Assembly (NCBI RefSeq): GCF_910594005.1
Contig: NC_057827.1
Span: 3,658,001 to 3,722,000 of the forward strand
DNA: 64,000 bases
From: Cervus elaphus
Taxonomy: Eukaryota; Chordata; Mammalia; Artiodactyla; Cervidae
Direction of reading: 5' to 3'
The notes beneath the pieces were generated by a model. That model saw only the letters and a list, made by a program, of their open reading frames with translations. It ran no database searches and was not told the origin of the DNA. Shown here one piece after another: positions 36,740 through 48,088 of the stretch. The translations under genes and the position numbers were made by a program. Each line of letters opens with the position of its first letter. The first letter of the stretch is position 1.

Positions 36740-38545
36740 ACATGGGGAACTCGGTCTTTCTCTGTGGTCTACACAGGGGATTCAGACATCCGTTCATCTT
36801 GGGAGATGCAAGACGAGCCTGCATTCAAGTCACTGCAGGGATATCCGGCCTTATTTCACGTCAGGTCATCGCGGTGTCCATTTCACTTGAGGCCGCAAAC
36901 TCAGGGTCCCTCTCACATACCTAGAGCTGAGAGAAGCCTCCTCTTGAGGTGCTTGTGTTAAGGTGGTATTCCTCTGGAGTCGAAGCCAGGACTATCCTCT
37001 CATCTCGAGTTGATTTTTGGGCCACGGAGCTCTTTCGTGTGGGTACAGTGACCTCAGGATCCCTCTAGCCTTGAAACAGTGTTCTTGGGGTTTCTCTGGA
37101 GTGCCATCAAGGAAATCAAGGCTCCTTTCATGTGTGATGTGCAACACGGAATTGCTCTGCACGCAGTGCAGGGGAATCGGGCCTCATCTCGCGGCGAGGG
37201 GGAAGTCTCATGGTTTTTCTCGAGTTGCGGCGGGAACGTGGGGTATATTCTCGAGTTATGACGGGGATGGCCTTTCCAGCCACGTGTTTGTTCAGCGACG
37301 TCAGGACTCCTGCCTAGTTGCGAGGGACAACTCGGGATTCTCCTCGAGGCTTGGCAGGGCAATTGGGACGCCTCTCCAGCTGAGGCGCGAGACCAATGGT
37401 CCCGTTCCACGTGCCACAGGAATCCTGGGACTCCTAACAAGATTCCCGAGGAGTCAGGCATCCTCTCCTTTGGAGGAACTGATCTCCGCGTACCTCTGGA
37501 GTTTTCAAAGGATGTGAGGACTCCGGTAGCGATGAGGTGGGGAACTAGGTCTTTCTCTGTGGCCTACACAGGGGATTTAGACATCCTTTCATCTTGGGAG
37601 ATGCCAGACGAGCCTGCATTCAAGTCACTGCAGGGATGTCCGGCCTTATTTCGCGTCAGGGCATCGCAGTGTCCATTCCACTTGAGGCCGCAAACTCAGG
37701 GTCCCTCTCACACACCTAGTGCTGAGAGAAGCCTCCTCTTGAGGTGCTTGTGGTAAGGTGGTATTCCTCTGGAGTCGAAGCCAGGGACTAACCTCTAATC
37801 TCGAGTTGATTCTTGCTCCACGGAGCTCTTCTGTGTTGCTACAGTGACCTCAGGATCCCTCTAGCCTTGAAACAGTGTTCTTGGGGTTTCTCTGGAGTGC
37901 CACCAAGGAAATCAAGGCTCCTTTCATGTGTGATGTGCAACACGGAATTGCTCTGCAAGCAGTGCAGGGGTATCGGGCCTCATCTCGCGGCGAGGGGGAA
38001 GTCTCATGGTTTTTCTCGAGTTGCGGCGGTAACCTGGGGTATATTCTCGAGTTACGACGGGGATGGCCCTTTCAAACACATGTTTGTTCAAGGACGTTAG
38101 GACTCCTGCCTAGTTGCGAGGGACAACTCGGGATTCTCCTCGAGGCTTGGCAGGGCAATTGGGACGCCTCTCCACCTGAGGCGGGAGACCAACGGTCCTT
38201 TTCCATGTGCCACAGGAATCCTGGGACTCCTATCAAGTTTCATGAGGAGTCAGGCATCCTCTCCTTTGGAGGCACTGATCTCCGCGTACCTCTGGAGTTT
38301 TCAAAGGATATGAGGCCTCCCGTCGCCATGAGTTGGGAAATAGGTCTTTCTCTGTGGTCTCCACAGGGGAATCAGACATCCTTTCATCTTGGGTCATGCA
38401 AGGCGAGCCTGCATTCAATTCACTGAAGGGATATCCGGCCTTATTTCGCGTCAGAGCATCGCAGTGTCCATTCCACTTGAGTCCGCAAAATCAGGGTCCC
38501 TCTCACATACCTAGAGCTGAGAGAAGCCTCCTCTTGAGGTGCTTG
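36740..38545 (+). repeat. 8-unit-offset block in the 36-45 kb domain, copy 1
   Basis: Recurs at 43103-44908, offset 6363 bp. Shared variants: ACATGGGGAACTCGG, CATCCGTTCATC, TCACGTCAGGTC, GTGTTAAGG, CCAGGACTATCC (1-bp deletion), GGAACGTGGGG, GAGGCGCGAGA, CTAACAAGATTCCC, GGTAGCGATG, CACACACCTAGTGC, CTCTAATCTC, TTCAAACACATG and CAACGGTCC. Its right end has a private stretch (CCTCCCGTCGCCATGAG, then TTGGGAAATAGG) near 38,318-38,343. Confidence 0.87.
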
Positions 38546-38689
38546 TGGTAAGATGGTATTCCTCTGGAGTCGAAGCCAGGGACTAACCTCTCACCTCGAG
38601 TTGATTCTTGGTCCACGGAGCTCTTTCGTGTTGCTACAGTGACCTCAGGATCAGTCTAGCCTTGAAACAGTGTTCTTGGGGTTTCTCTG

Positions 38690-41600
38690 GAGTGCCACCA
38701 AGGAAATCAAGGCTCCTTTCACGTGTGATGTGCAAGACGGAATTGCTCTGCACGCAGTGCATAGGAATCGGGCCTCATCTCGCGGCGAGGGGGAAGTCTC
38801 ATGGTTTTTCTCGAGTTGCGGCGGGAACCTGGGGTATATTCTCGAGTTACGACGGGGATGGCCCTTCCACACACGTGTTTGTTCAGCGACGTCAGGACTC
38901 CTGCCTAGTTGCGAGGGACAACTCGGGATTCTCCTCGAGGCTTGGCAGGGTAATTGGGACGCCTCTCCAGCTGAGGCGGGAGACCAAGGGTCCCTTTCCA
39001 TGTGCCACAGGAATCCTGGGACTGCTATCAAGTTTCACGAGGAGTCAGGCATCGTCTCCTTTGGAGGCACTGATCACCGCGTACCTCTGGAGTTTTCAAA
39101 GGATGTGAGGGCTCCGGTCGCGATGACATGGGGAACTCGGTCTTTCTCTGTGGTCTACACAGGGGATTCAGACATCCGTTCATCTTGGGAGATGCAAGAC
39201 GAGCCTGCATTCAAGTCACTGCAGGGATATCCGGCCTTATTTCACGTCAGGTCATCGCGGTGTCCATTTCACTTGAGGCCGCAAACTCAGGGTCCCTCTC
39301 ACATACCTAGAGCTGAGAGAAGCCTCCTCTTGAGGTGCTTGTGTTAAGGTGGTATTCCTCTGGAGTCGAAGCCAGGACTATCCTCTCATCTCGAGTTGAT
39401 TTTTGGGCCACGGAGCTCTTTCGTGTGGGTACAGTGACCTCAGGATCCCTCTAGCCTTGAAACAGTGTTCTTGGGGTTTCTCTGGAGTGCCATCAAGGAA
39501 ATCAAGGCTCCTTTCATGTGTGATGTGCAACACGGAATTGCTCTGCACGCAGTGCAGGGGAATTGGGCCTCATCTCGCGGCGAGGGGGAAGTCTCATGGT
39601 TTTTCTCGAGTTGCGGCGGGAACCTGGGGTATATTCTCGAGTTACAACGGGGATGGCCCTTCCACACATGTGTTTGTTCCACGACGTCAGGACTCCTGCC
39701 TAGTTGCGAGGGACAATTCGGGATTCTCCTCGAGGCTTGGCAGGGCAATTGGGACGCCTCTCCAGCTGACGCGGGAGACCAAGGGTCCCTTTCCATGTGC
39801 CACAGGAATCCTGGAACTCCTATCAAGTTTCACGATGAGTCAGGCATCGTCTCCTTTGGAGGCACTGATCTCCGCGTACCTCTGGAGTTTTCAAAGGATG
39901 TGAGGCCTCCGGTCGCCATGAGGTGGGAAACTAGGTCTTTCTCTGTGGTCTCCACAGGGGATTCAGACATTCTTTCATCTTGGGAGATGCAAGACGAGCC
40001 TGCATTCAAGTCACTGCAGGGATATCCGGCCTTATTTCGCGTCAGAGCATCGCAGTGTCCATTCCACTTGAGGCCGCAAAATCAGTGTCCCTCTCACATA
40101 CCTAGAGCTGAGAGAAGCCTCCTCTTGAGGTGCTTGTGGTAAGATGGTATTCCTCTGGAGTCGAAGCCAGGGACTAACCTCTCACCTCGAGTTGATTCTT
40201 GGTCCACGGAGCTCTTTCGTGTTGCTACAGTGACCTCAGGATCGGTCTAGCCTTGAAACAGTGTTCTTGGGGTTTCTCTGGAGTGCCACCAAGGAAATCA
40301 AGGCTCCTTTCACGTGTGATGTGCAAGACGGAATTGCTCTGCACGCAGTGCAGGAGAATCGGGCCTCATCTCGCGGCGAGGGGGAAGTCTCATGGTTTTT
40401 CTCGAGTTGCGGCGGGAACCTGGGGTATATTCTCGAGTTACGACGGGGATGGCCCTTCCACGCACGTGTTTGTTCAGCGACGTCAGGACTCCTGCCTAGT
40501 TGCGAGGGACAACTCGGGATTCTCCTCGAGGCTTGGCAGGGTAATTGGGACGCCTCTCCAGCTGAGGCGGGAGACCAAGGGTCCCTTTCCATGTGCCACA
40601 GGAATCCTGGGACTGCTATCAAGTTTCACGAAGAGTCAGGCATCGTCTCCTTTGGAGGCACTGATCACCGCGTACCTCTGGAGTTTTCAAAGGATGTGAG
40701 GGCTCCGGTCGCGATGACATGGGGAACTCGGTCTTTCTCTGTGGTCTACACAGGGGATTCAGACATCCGTTCATCTTGGGAGATGCAAGACGAGCCTGCA
40801 TTCAAGTCACTGCAGGGATATCCGGCCTTATTTCACGTCAGGTCATCGCGGTGTCCATTTCACTTGAGGCCGCAAACTCAGGGTCCCTCTCACATACCTA
40901 GAGCTGAGAGAAGCCTCCTCTTGAGGTGCTTGTGTTAAGGTGGTATTCCTCTGGAGTCGAAGCCAGGACTATCCTCTCATCTCGAGTTGATTTTTGGGCC
41001 ACGGAGCTCTTTCGTGTGGGTACAGTGACCTCAGGATCCTTCTAGCCTTGAAACAGTGTTCTTGGGGTTTCTCTGGAGTGCCATCAAGGAAATCAAGGCT
41101 CCTTTCATGTGTGATGTGCAACACGGAATTGCTCTGCACGCAGTGCAGGGGAATCGGGCCTCATCTCGCGGCGAGGGGGAAGTCTCATGGTTTTTCTCGA
41201 GTTGCGGCGGGAACGTGGGGTATATTCTCGAGTTATGACGGGGATGGCCTTTCCAGCCACGTGTTTGTTCAGCGACGTCAGGACTCCTGCCTAGTTGCGA
41301 GGGACAACTCGGGATTCTCCTCGAGGCTTGGCAGGGCAATTGGGACGCCTCTCCAGCTGAGGCGCGAGACCAATGGTCCCGTTCCACGTGCCACAGGAAT
41401 CCTGGGACTCCTAACAAGATTCCCGAGGAGTCAGGCATCCTCTCCTTTGGAGGAACTGATCTCCGCGTACCTCTGGAGTTTTCAAAGGATGTGAGGACTC
41501 CGGTAGCGATGAGGTGGGGAACTAGGTCTTTCTCTGTGGCCTACACAGGGGATTTAGACATCCTTTCATCTTGGGAGATGCCAGACGAGCCTGCATTCAA

Positions 41601-43376
41601 GTCACTGCAGGGATGTCCGGCCTTATTTCGCGTCAGGGCATCGCAGTGTCCATTCCACTTGAGGCCGCAAACTCAGGGTCCCTCTCACACACCTAGTGCT
41701 GAGAGAAGCCTCCTCTTGAGGTGCTTGTGGTAAGGTGGTATTCCTCTGGAGTCGAAGCCAGGGACTAACCTCTAATCTCGAGTTGATTCTTGCTCCACGG
41801 AGCTCTTCTGTGTTGCTACAGTGACCTCAGGATCCCTCTAGCCTTGAAACAGTGTTCTTGGGGTTTCTCTGGAGTGCCACCAAGGAAATCAAGGCTCCTT
41901 TCATGTGTGATGTGCAACACGGAATTGCTTTGCACGCAGTGCAGGGGAATTAGGCCTCATCTTGCGGCGAGGGGGAAGTCTCATGGTTTTTCTCGAGTTG
42001 CGGCGGGAACCTGGGGTATATTCTCGAATTCTGACGGGGATGGCCCTTCCACACACGTGTTTGTTCAGCGACGTCAGGACTCCTGCCTAGTTGCGAGGGA
42101 CAACTCGGGATTCTCCTCGAGGCTTGGCAGGGCAATTGGGACGCCTCTCCAGCCGAGGCGGGAGACCAAGGGTCCCTTTCCACGTGCCACAGGAATCCTG
42201 GGACTCCTATCAAGTTTCACGAGGAGTCAGGCATCGTCTCCTTTGGAGGCACTGATCTCCGCGTACCTCTGGAGTTTTCAAAGGATGTGAGGCCTCCGGT
42301 CGCCATGAGGTGGGGAACTAGGTCTTTCTCTGTGGTCTCCACAGGGGATTCAGACATCCTTTCATCTTGGGAGATGCAAGACGAGCGTGCATTCAAGTCA
42401 CTGCAGGGATATCCGGCCTTATTTCAAGTCAGGGCATCGCGGTGTCCATTCCACATGAGGCCGCAAACTCAGGGTCCCTCTCCATACCTAGAGCTGAGAG
42501 AAGCCTCCTCTTGAGGTGCTTGTGGTAAGGTGGTATTCCTCTGGAGTCGAAGCCAGGGACTAACCTCTCATCTCGAGTTGATTTTTGGTCCATGGAGCTC
42601 TTTCGTGTTGCTACAGTGACCTCAGGATCCCTCTAGCCTTGAAACAGTGTTCTTGGGGTTTCTCTGGAGTGCCACCAAGGAAATCAAGGCTCCTTTCACG
42701 TGTGATGTGCAAGACGGAATTGCTCTGCACGCAGTGCAGGGGAATCGGGCCTCATCTCGCGGCGAGGGGGAAGTCTCATGGTTTTTCTCGAGTTGCGGCG
42801 GGAACCTGGGGTATATTCTCGAGTTACGACGGGGATGGCCCTTCCACACACGTGTTTGTTCAGCGACGTCAGGACTCCTGCCTAGTTGCGAGGGACAACT
42901 CGGGATTCTCCTCGAGGCTTGGCAGGGTAATTGGGACGCCTCTCCAGCTGAGGCGGGAGACCAAGGGTCCCTTTCCATGTGCCACAGGAATCCTGGGACT
43001 GCTATCAAGTTTCACGAGGAGTCAGGCATCGTCTCCTTTGGAGGCACTGATCACCGCGTACCTCTGGAGTTTTCAAAGGATGTGAGGGCTCCGGTCGCGA
43101 TGACATGGGGAACTCGGTCTTTCTCTGTGGTCTACACAGGGGATTCAGACATCCGTTCATCTTGGGAGATGCAAGACGAGCCTGCATTCAAGTCACTGCA
43201 GGGATATCCGGCCTTATTTCACGTCAGGTCATCGCGGTGTCCATTTCACTTGAGGCCGCAAACTCAGGGTCCCTCTCACATACCTAGAGCTGAGAGAAGC
43301 CTCCTCTTGAGGTGCTTGTGTTAAGGTGGTATTCCTCTGGAGTCGAAGCCAGGACTATCCTCTCATCTCGAATTGA
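38690..43376 (+). repeat. Triplicated unit (38.7, 40.3, 42.7 kb)
   Basis: Tracts 38690-39400, 40281-40990 and 42667-43376 are near-identical, at offsets 1591 and 2386 bp. All have GTGCCACCAAGG, TTCACGTGTGATG, GTGCAAGACGG, CAGGGTAATTGGG, GGGACTGCTATC, CTGATCACCGCG and GAGGGCTCCGG. They differ at CATAGGAATC, CAGGAGAATC and CAGGGGAATC respectively, and at CACACACG/CACGCACG. GTGCCACCAAGG occurs only to the right of about 37.9 kb in this window. Confidence 0.85.
40717..41927 (+). repeat. 5-unit-offset partial copy of the same block
   Basis: Repeats 36740-37950 at offset 3977 bp. It stops near 41,928, where GCTTTGCACGC and GGAATTAGGCC replace GCTCTGCAAGC and GGTATCGGGCC. The tract thus exists three times in 8 kb, at 36.7, 40.7 and 43.1 kb. 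Confidence 0.85.
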
Positions 43377-44908
43377 TTTTTGGTCCACGGCGCTCTTTCA
43401 AATTGCTACAGTGACCTCAGGATCCCTCTAGCCTTGAAACAGTGTTCTTGGGGTTTCTCTGGAGTGCCATCAAGGAAATCAAGGCTCCTTTCATGTGTGA
43501 TGTGCAACACGGAATTGCTCTGCACGCAGTGCAGGGGAATCGGGCCTCATCTCGCGGCGAGGGGGAAGTCTCATGGTTTTTCTCGAGTTGCGGCGGGAAC
43601 GTGGGGTATATTCTCGAGTTATGACGGGGATGGCCTTTCCAGCCACGTGTTTGTTCAGCGACGTCAGGACTCCTGCCTAGTTGCGAGGGACAACTCGGGA
43701 TTCTCCTCGAGGCTTGGCAGGGCAATTGGGACGCCTCTCCAGCTGAGGCGCGAGATCAATGGTCCCGTTCCACGTGCCACAGGAATCCTGGGACTCCTAA
43801 CAAGATTCCCGAGGAGTCAGGCATCCTCTCCTTTGGAGGAACTGATCTCCGCGTACCTCTGGAGTTTTCAAAGGATGTGAGGACTCCGGTAGCGATGAGG
43901 TGGGGAACTAGGTCTTTCTCTGTGGCCTACACAGGGGATTTAGACATCCTTTCATCTTGGGAGATGCAAGACGAGCCTGCATTCAAGTCACTGCAGGGAT
44001 GTCCGGCCTTATTTCGCGTCAGGGCATCGCAGTGTCCATTCCACTTGAGGCCGCAAACTCAGGGTCCCTCTCACACACCTAGTGCTGAGAGAAGCCTCCT
44101 CTTGAGGTGCTTGTGGTAAGGTGGTATTCCTCTGGAGTCGAAGCCAGGGACTAACCTCTAATCTCGAGTTGATTCTTGCTCCACGGAGCTCTTCTGTGTT
44201 GCTACAGTGACCTCAGGATCCCTCTAGCCTTGAAACAGTGTTCTTGGGGTTTCTCTGGAGTGCCACCAAGGAAATCAAGGCTCCTTTCATGTGTGATGTG
44301 CAACACGGAATTGCTCTGCAAGCAGTGCAGGGGTATTGGGCCTCATCTCGCGGCGAGGGGGAAGTCTCATGGTTTTTCTCGAGTTGCGGCGGTAACCTGG
44401 GGTATATTCTCGAGTTACGACGGGGATGGCCCTTTCAAACACATGTTTGTTCAAGGACGTTAGGACTCCTGCCTAGTTGCGAGGGACAACTCGGGATTCT
44501 CCTCGAGGCTTGGCAGGGCAATTGGGACGCCTCTCCACCTGAGGCGGGAGACCAACGGTCCTTTTCCATGTGCCACAGGAATCCTGGGACTCCTATCAAG
44601 TTTCATGAGGAGTCAGGCATCCTCTCCTTTGGAGGCACTGATCTCCGCGTACCTCTGGAGTTTTCAAAGGATATGAGCCCTCCGGTCGCCATGAGGTGGG
44701 GAACTAGGTCTTTCTCTGTGGTCTCCACAGGGGAATCAGACATACTTTCATCTTGGGTCATGCAAGGCGAGCCTGCATTCAATTCACTGAAGGGATATCC
44801 GGCCTTATTTCGCGTCAGAGCATCGCAGTGTCCATTCCACTTGAGTCCGCAAAATCAGGGTCCCTCTCACATACCTAGAGCTGAGAGAAGCCTCCTCTTG
44901 AGGTGCTT
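43103..44908 (+). repeat. 8-unit-offset block in the 36-45 kb domain, copy 2
   Basis: Counterpart of 36740-38545. Differences include CTCGAATTG for CTCGAGTTG, CACGGCGCTCTTTC with AAATTGCTAC near 43,387-43,407, GAGATCAATGG for GAGACCAATGG, ATGCAAGACG for ATGCCAGACG and GGTATTGGGCC for GGTATCGGGCC. It leads directly into the 4-unit higher-order repeat. Confidence 0.87.
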
Positions 44909-44915
44909 GTGGTAA

Positions 44916-47900
44916 GGTGATATTCCTTTGGAGTCGAAGCCAGGGACAAACCTCTCATCTTGAGTTGATTTTTGGTTCACGGACCTCTTTCGTGTTGCTA
45001 CAGTAACCTCAGGATCCCTCTAGCCTTGAAACAGTGTTCTTGGGGTTTCTCTGGAGTGCCATCAAGGAAATCAAGGCTCCTTTCATGTTAGATGTGCAAT
45101 AAGGAATTGCTCTGCATGCAGTGCAGGAGAATCGGGCCTCATCTCGCGGCGAGGGGGAAGTCTCATGGTTTTTCTCGAGTTGCGGCGGGACCGCGGGGTA
45201 TATTCTCGAGTTACGATGGGGATGGCCCTTCAAGCCACGGGTTTGTTCAGCAACGTCAGGACTCCTGCCTAGTTGCGAGGGACAACTCGGGATTCTCCTC
45301 GAGGCTTGGCAGGGCAATTGGGACGCCTCTCCAGCTGAGGCGGGAGACCAAGGGTCCTTTTCCACGTGCCACAGGAATCCTGGGACTCCTATCAAGTTTC
45401 ACGAGGAGTCAGGCATCGTCTCCTTTGGAGGCACTGATCTCCGCGTACCTCTGGAGTTTTCAAAGGATGTGAGGCCTCCGGTCGCGATGAGGTGGGGAAC
45501 TAGATCTTTCTCTGTGGTCTCCACAGGGGATTCAGACATCTTTTCGTCTTGGGAGATGCAAGACGAGCCTGCATTCAAGTCACTGCAGGGATATCCGGCC
45601 TTATTTCGCGTCAGGGCATCGCGGTTTCCATTCCACTTGAGGCCGCAAAGTCAGGGTCCCTCTCACATACCTAGAGCTGAGAGAAGCCTCCTCTTGAGGT
45701 GCTTCTGTGAAGGTGGTATTCCTCTGGAGTCGAAGTTAGGGACGAACCTCTCATCTCGAGTTGATTTTTGGTCCACGGAGCTCTTTCGTGTTGCAACAGT
45801 GACCTCAGGATCCCTCTAGCCTTGAAACAGTGTTCTTGGGGTTTCTCTGGAGTGCCATCAAGGAAATCAAGGCTCCTTTCATGTGTGATGTGCAACACGG
45901 AATTGCTCTGCATGCAGTGCAGGGAAATCGGGCCTCATCTCGCGGCGAGGGGGAAGTCTCATGGTTTTTCTCGAGTTGCGGCGGGAACCTGGGGTATATT
46001 CTCGAGTTACGACGGGGATGGCCCTTCCACACACGTGTTTGTTCAGGGACGGCAGGACTCCTGCCTAGTTCCAAGGGACAACTCAGGATTCTCCTCGAGG
46101 CTTGGCATGGCAATTGGGACGCCTCTCCAGCCGAGGCGGGAGACCAAGGGTCCCTTTCCACGTGCCACAGGAATCCTGGGACTCCTATCAAGTTTCACGA
46201 GGAGTCAGGCATCGTCTCCTTTGGAGGCACTGATCTCCGCCTACCTCTGGAGTTTTCAAAGGATGTGAGGCCTCCGGTCGCGATGAGGTCGGGAACTAGG
46301 TCTTTCTCTGTGGTCTCCACAGGGGATTCAGACATCCTTTCATCTTGGGAGATGCAAGACGAGCCTGCATTCAAGTCACTTCAGGGATATCCGGCCTTAT
46401 TTCGAGTCAGGGCATCGCGGTGTCCATTCCACTTGTGGCCGCAAACTCAGGGTCCATCTCCATACCTAGAGCTGAGAGAAGCCTCCTCTTGAGGTGCTTG
46501 TGGTACGGTGGTATTCCTCTGGAGTCGAAGCCAGGGACTAACCTCCCATCTCGAGTTGACTTTTGGTCCACGGAGCTCTTTCTTGTTCCTACAGTGACCT
46601 CAGGATCCCGCTCGCCTTGAAACAGTGTTCTTGGGGTTTCTCTGGAGTGCCACCAAGGAAATCAAGGCTCCTTTCACGTGTGATGTGCAAGACGGAATTG
46701 CTCTGCACGCAGTGCAGGGGAATCGGGCCTCATCTCGCGGCGAGGGAGAAGTCTCATGGTTTTTCTCGAGTTGCGGCGGGAACCTGGGGTATATCCTCGA
46801 GTTATGACGGGGATGGCCCTTCCAGCCACGTGTTTGTTCAGCGACGTCAGGACTCCTGCCTAGTTGCGAGGGACAACTCGGGATTCTCCTCGAGGCTTGG
46901 CAGGGCAATTGGGACGCCTCTCCAGCTGAGGCGCGAGACCAATGGTCCCGTTCCACGTGCCACAGGAATCCTGGGACTCCTATCAAGATTCCCGAGGAGT
47001 CAGGCATCGTCTCCTTTGGAGGCACTGATCTCCGCGTACCTCTGGAGTTTTCAAAGGATGTGAGGCCTCCGGTCGCGATGAGGTGGGGAACTAGGTCTTT
47101 TTCTGTGGTCTCCACAGGGGATTCAGACATCCTTTCGTCTTGGGAGATGCAAGACGAGCCTGTATTCAAGTCACTGCAGGGATATCCGGCCTTATTTCGA
47201 GTCAGGGCATCGCGGTGTCTATTCAACTTGAGGCCGCAAACTCAGCACATAGCTAGAGCTGAGAGAAGCCTCCTCTTGAGGTGCTTGTGGTAAGGTGGTA
47301 CTCCTCTGGAGACGAAGCCAGGGACTAACCTCTCATCTCTAGTTGATTTGTGGTCCACGGAGCTCTTTCGTTTGCAACAGTGACCTCAGGATCCCTCTTG
47401 CCTTGAAACAGTGTTCTTGGGGTTTCTCTGGAGTGCCATCAAGGAAATCAAGGCTCCTTTCATGTGTGATGTGCAACACGGAATTGCTCTGCACGCAGTG
47501 CAGGGGTATCGGGCCTTATCTCGCGGCAAGGGGGAAGTCGCATGGTTTTTCTCGAGTTGCGGCGGGAACCTGGGGTATATTCTCGAGTTACGACGGGGAT
47601 GGCCCTTTCAAACACATGTTTGTTCAGCGACGTTAGGACTCCTGCCTAGTTGCGAGGGACAACTCAGGATTCTCCTCGAGGCTTGGCAGGGCAATTGGGA
47701 CGCCTCTCCAGCTGAGGCGGGAGACCAAGGGTCCCTTTCCATGTGCCACAGGAATCCTGGGACTCCTATCAAGTTTCATGAGGAGTCAGGCATCCTCTCC
47801 TTTGGAGGCACTGATCTCCGCGTACCTCTGGAGTTTTCAAAGGATATGAGGCCTCCGGTCGCCATGAGGTGGGGAACTAGGTCTTTCTCTGTGTTCTCCA

Positions 47901-48088
47901 CAGGGGATTCAGACATCCTTTCGTCTTGGGAGATGCAAGACGAGCCTGCATTCAATTCACTGAAGGGATATCCGGCCTTATTTCGCGTCAGGGCATCGCA
48001 GTGTCCATTCCACTTGAGGCCGCAAACTCAGGGTCCCTCTCACATACCTAGAGCTGAGAGAAGCCTCCTCTTGAGGTGCTTGTGGTAA
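44916..48088 (+). repeat. 4-unit higher-order repeat, copy 1 (3173 bp)
   Basis: Four consecutive units form one 3173-bp period. Unit 1 has TTGGTTCACGGACC, CATGTTAGATG, GCAATAAGG and GGACCGCGGGG. Unit 2 has TTGCAACAGTG, TTCAGGGACGGC and TTGGCATGGC. Unit 3 has GGTACGGTGG, TTCCTACAGTG and CCCGCTCGCC, and the 9-bp deletion. Unit 4 has TTCGTTTGCAACAG, GGGCCTTATC, GGCAAGGGGG and TTCAAACACATG. The whole period repeats immediately. Confidence 0.92.
47245..47246 (+). repeat. 9-bp deletion junction in monomer 59
   Basis: Same junction, but upstream context is GTGTCTATTCAACTTG, unlike the 32.9- and 34.5-kb units. It marks unit 3 of the 4-unit higher-order repeat. Confidence 0.9.

Noticed and set aside
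46600..47226. 208-codon minus-strand open frame, repeated at 49773-50399 and 56926-57552
   Set aside because: The three copies are produced by the 3173- and 7153-bp repeats, not by conservation of a protein. The frame lies wholly within satellite units and is interrupted in most other units.
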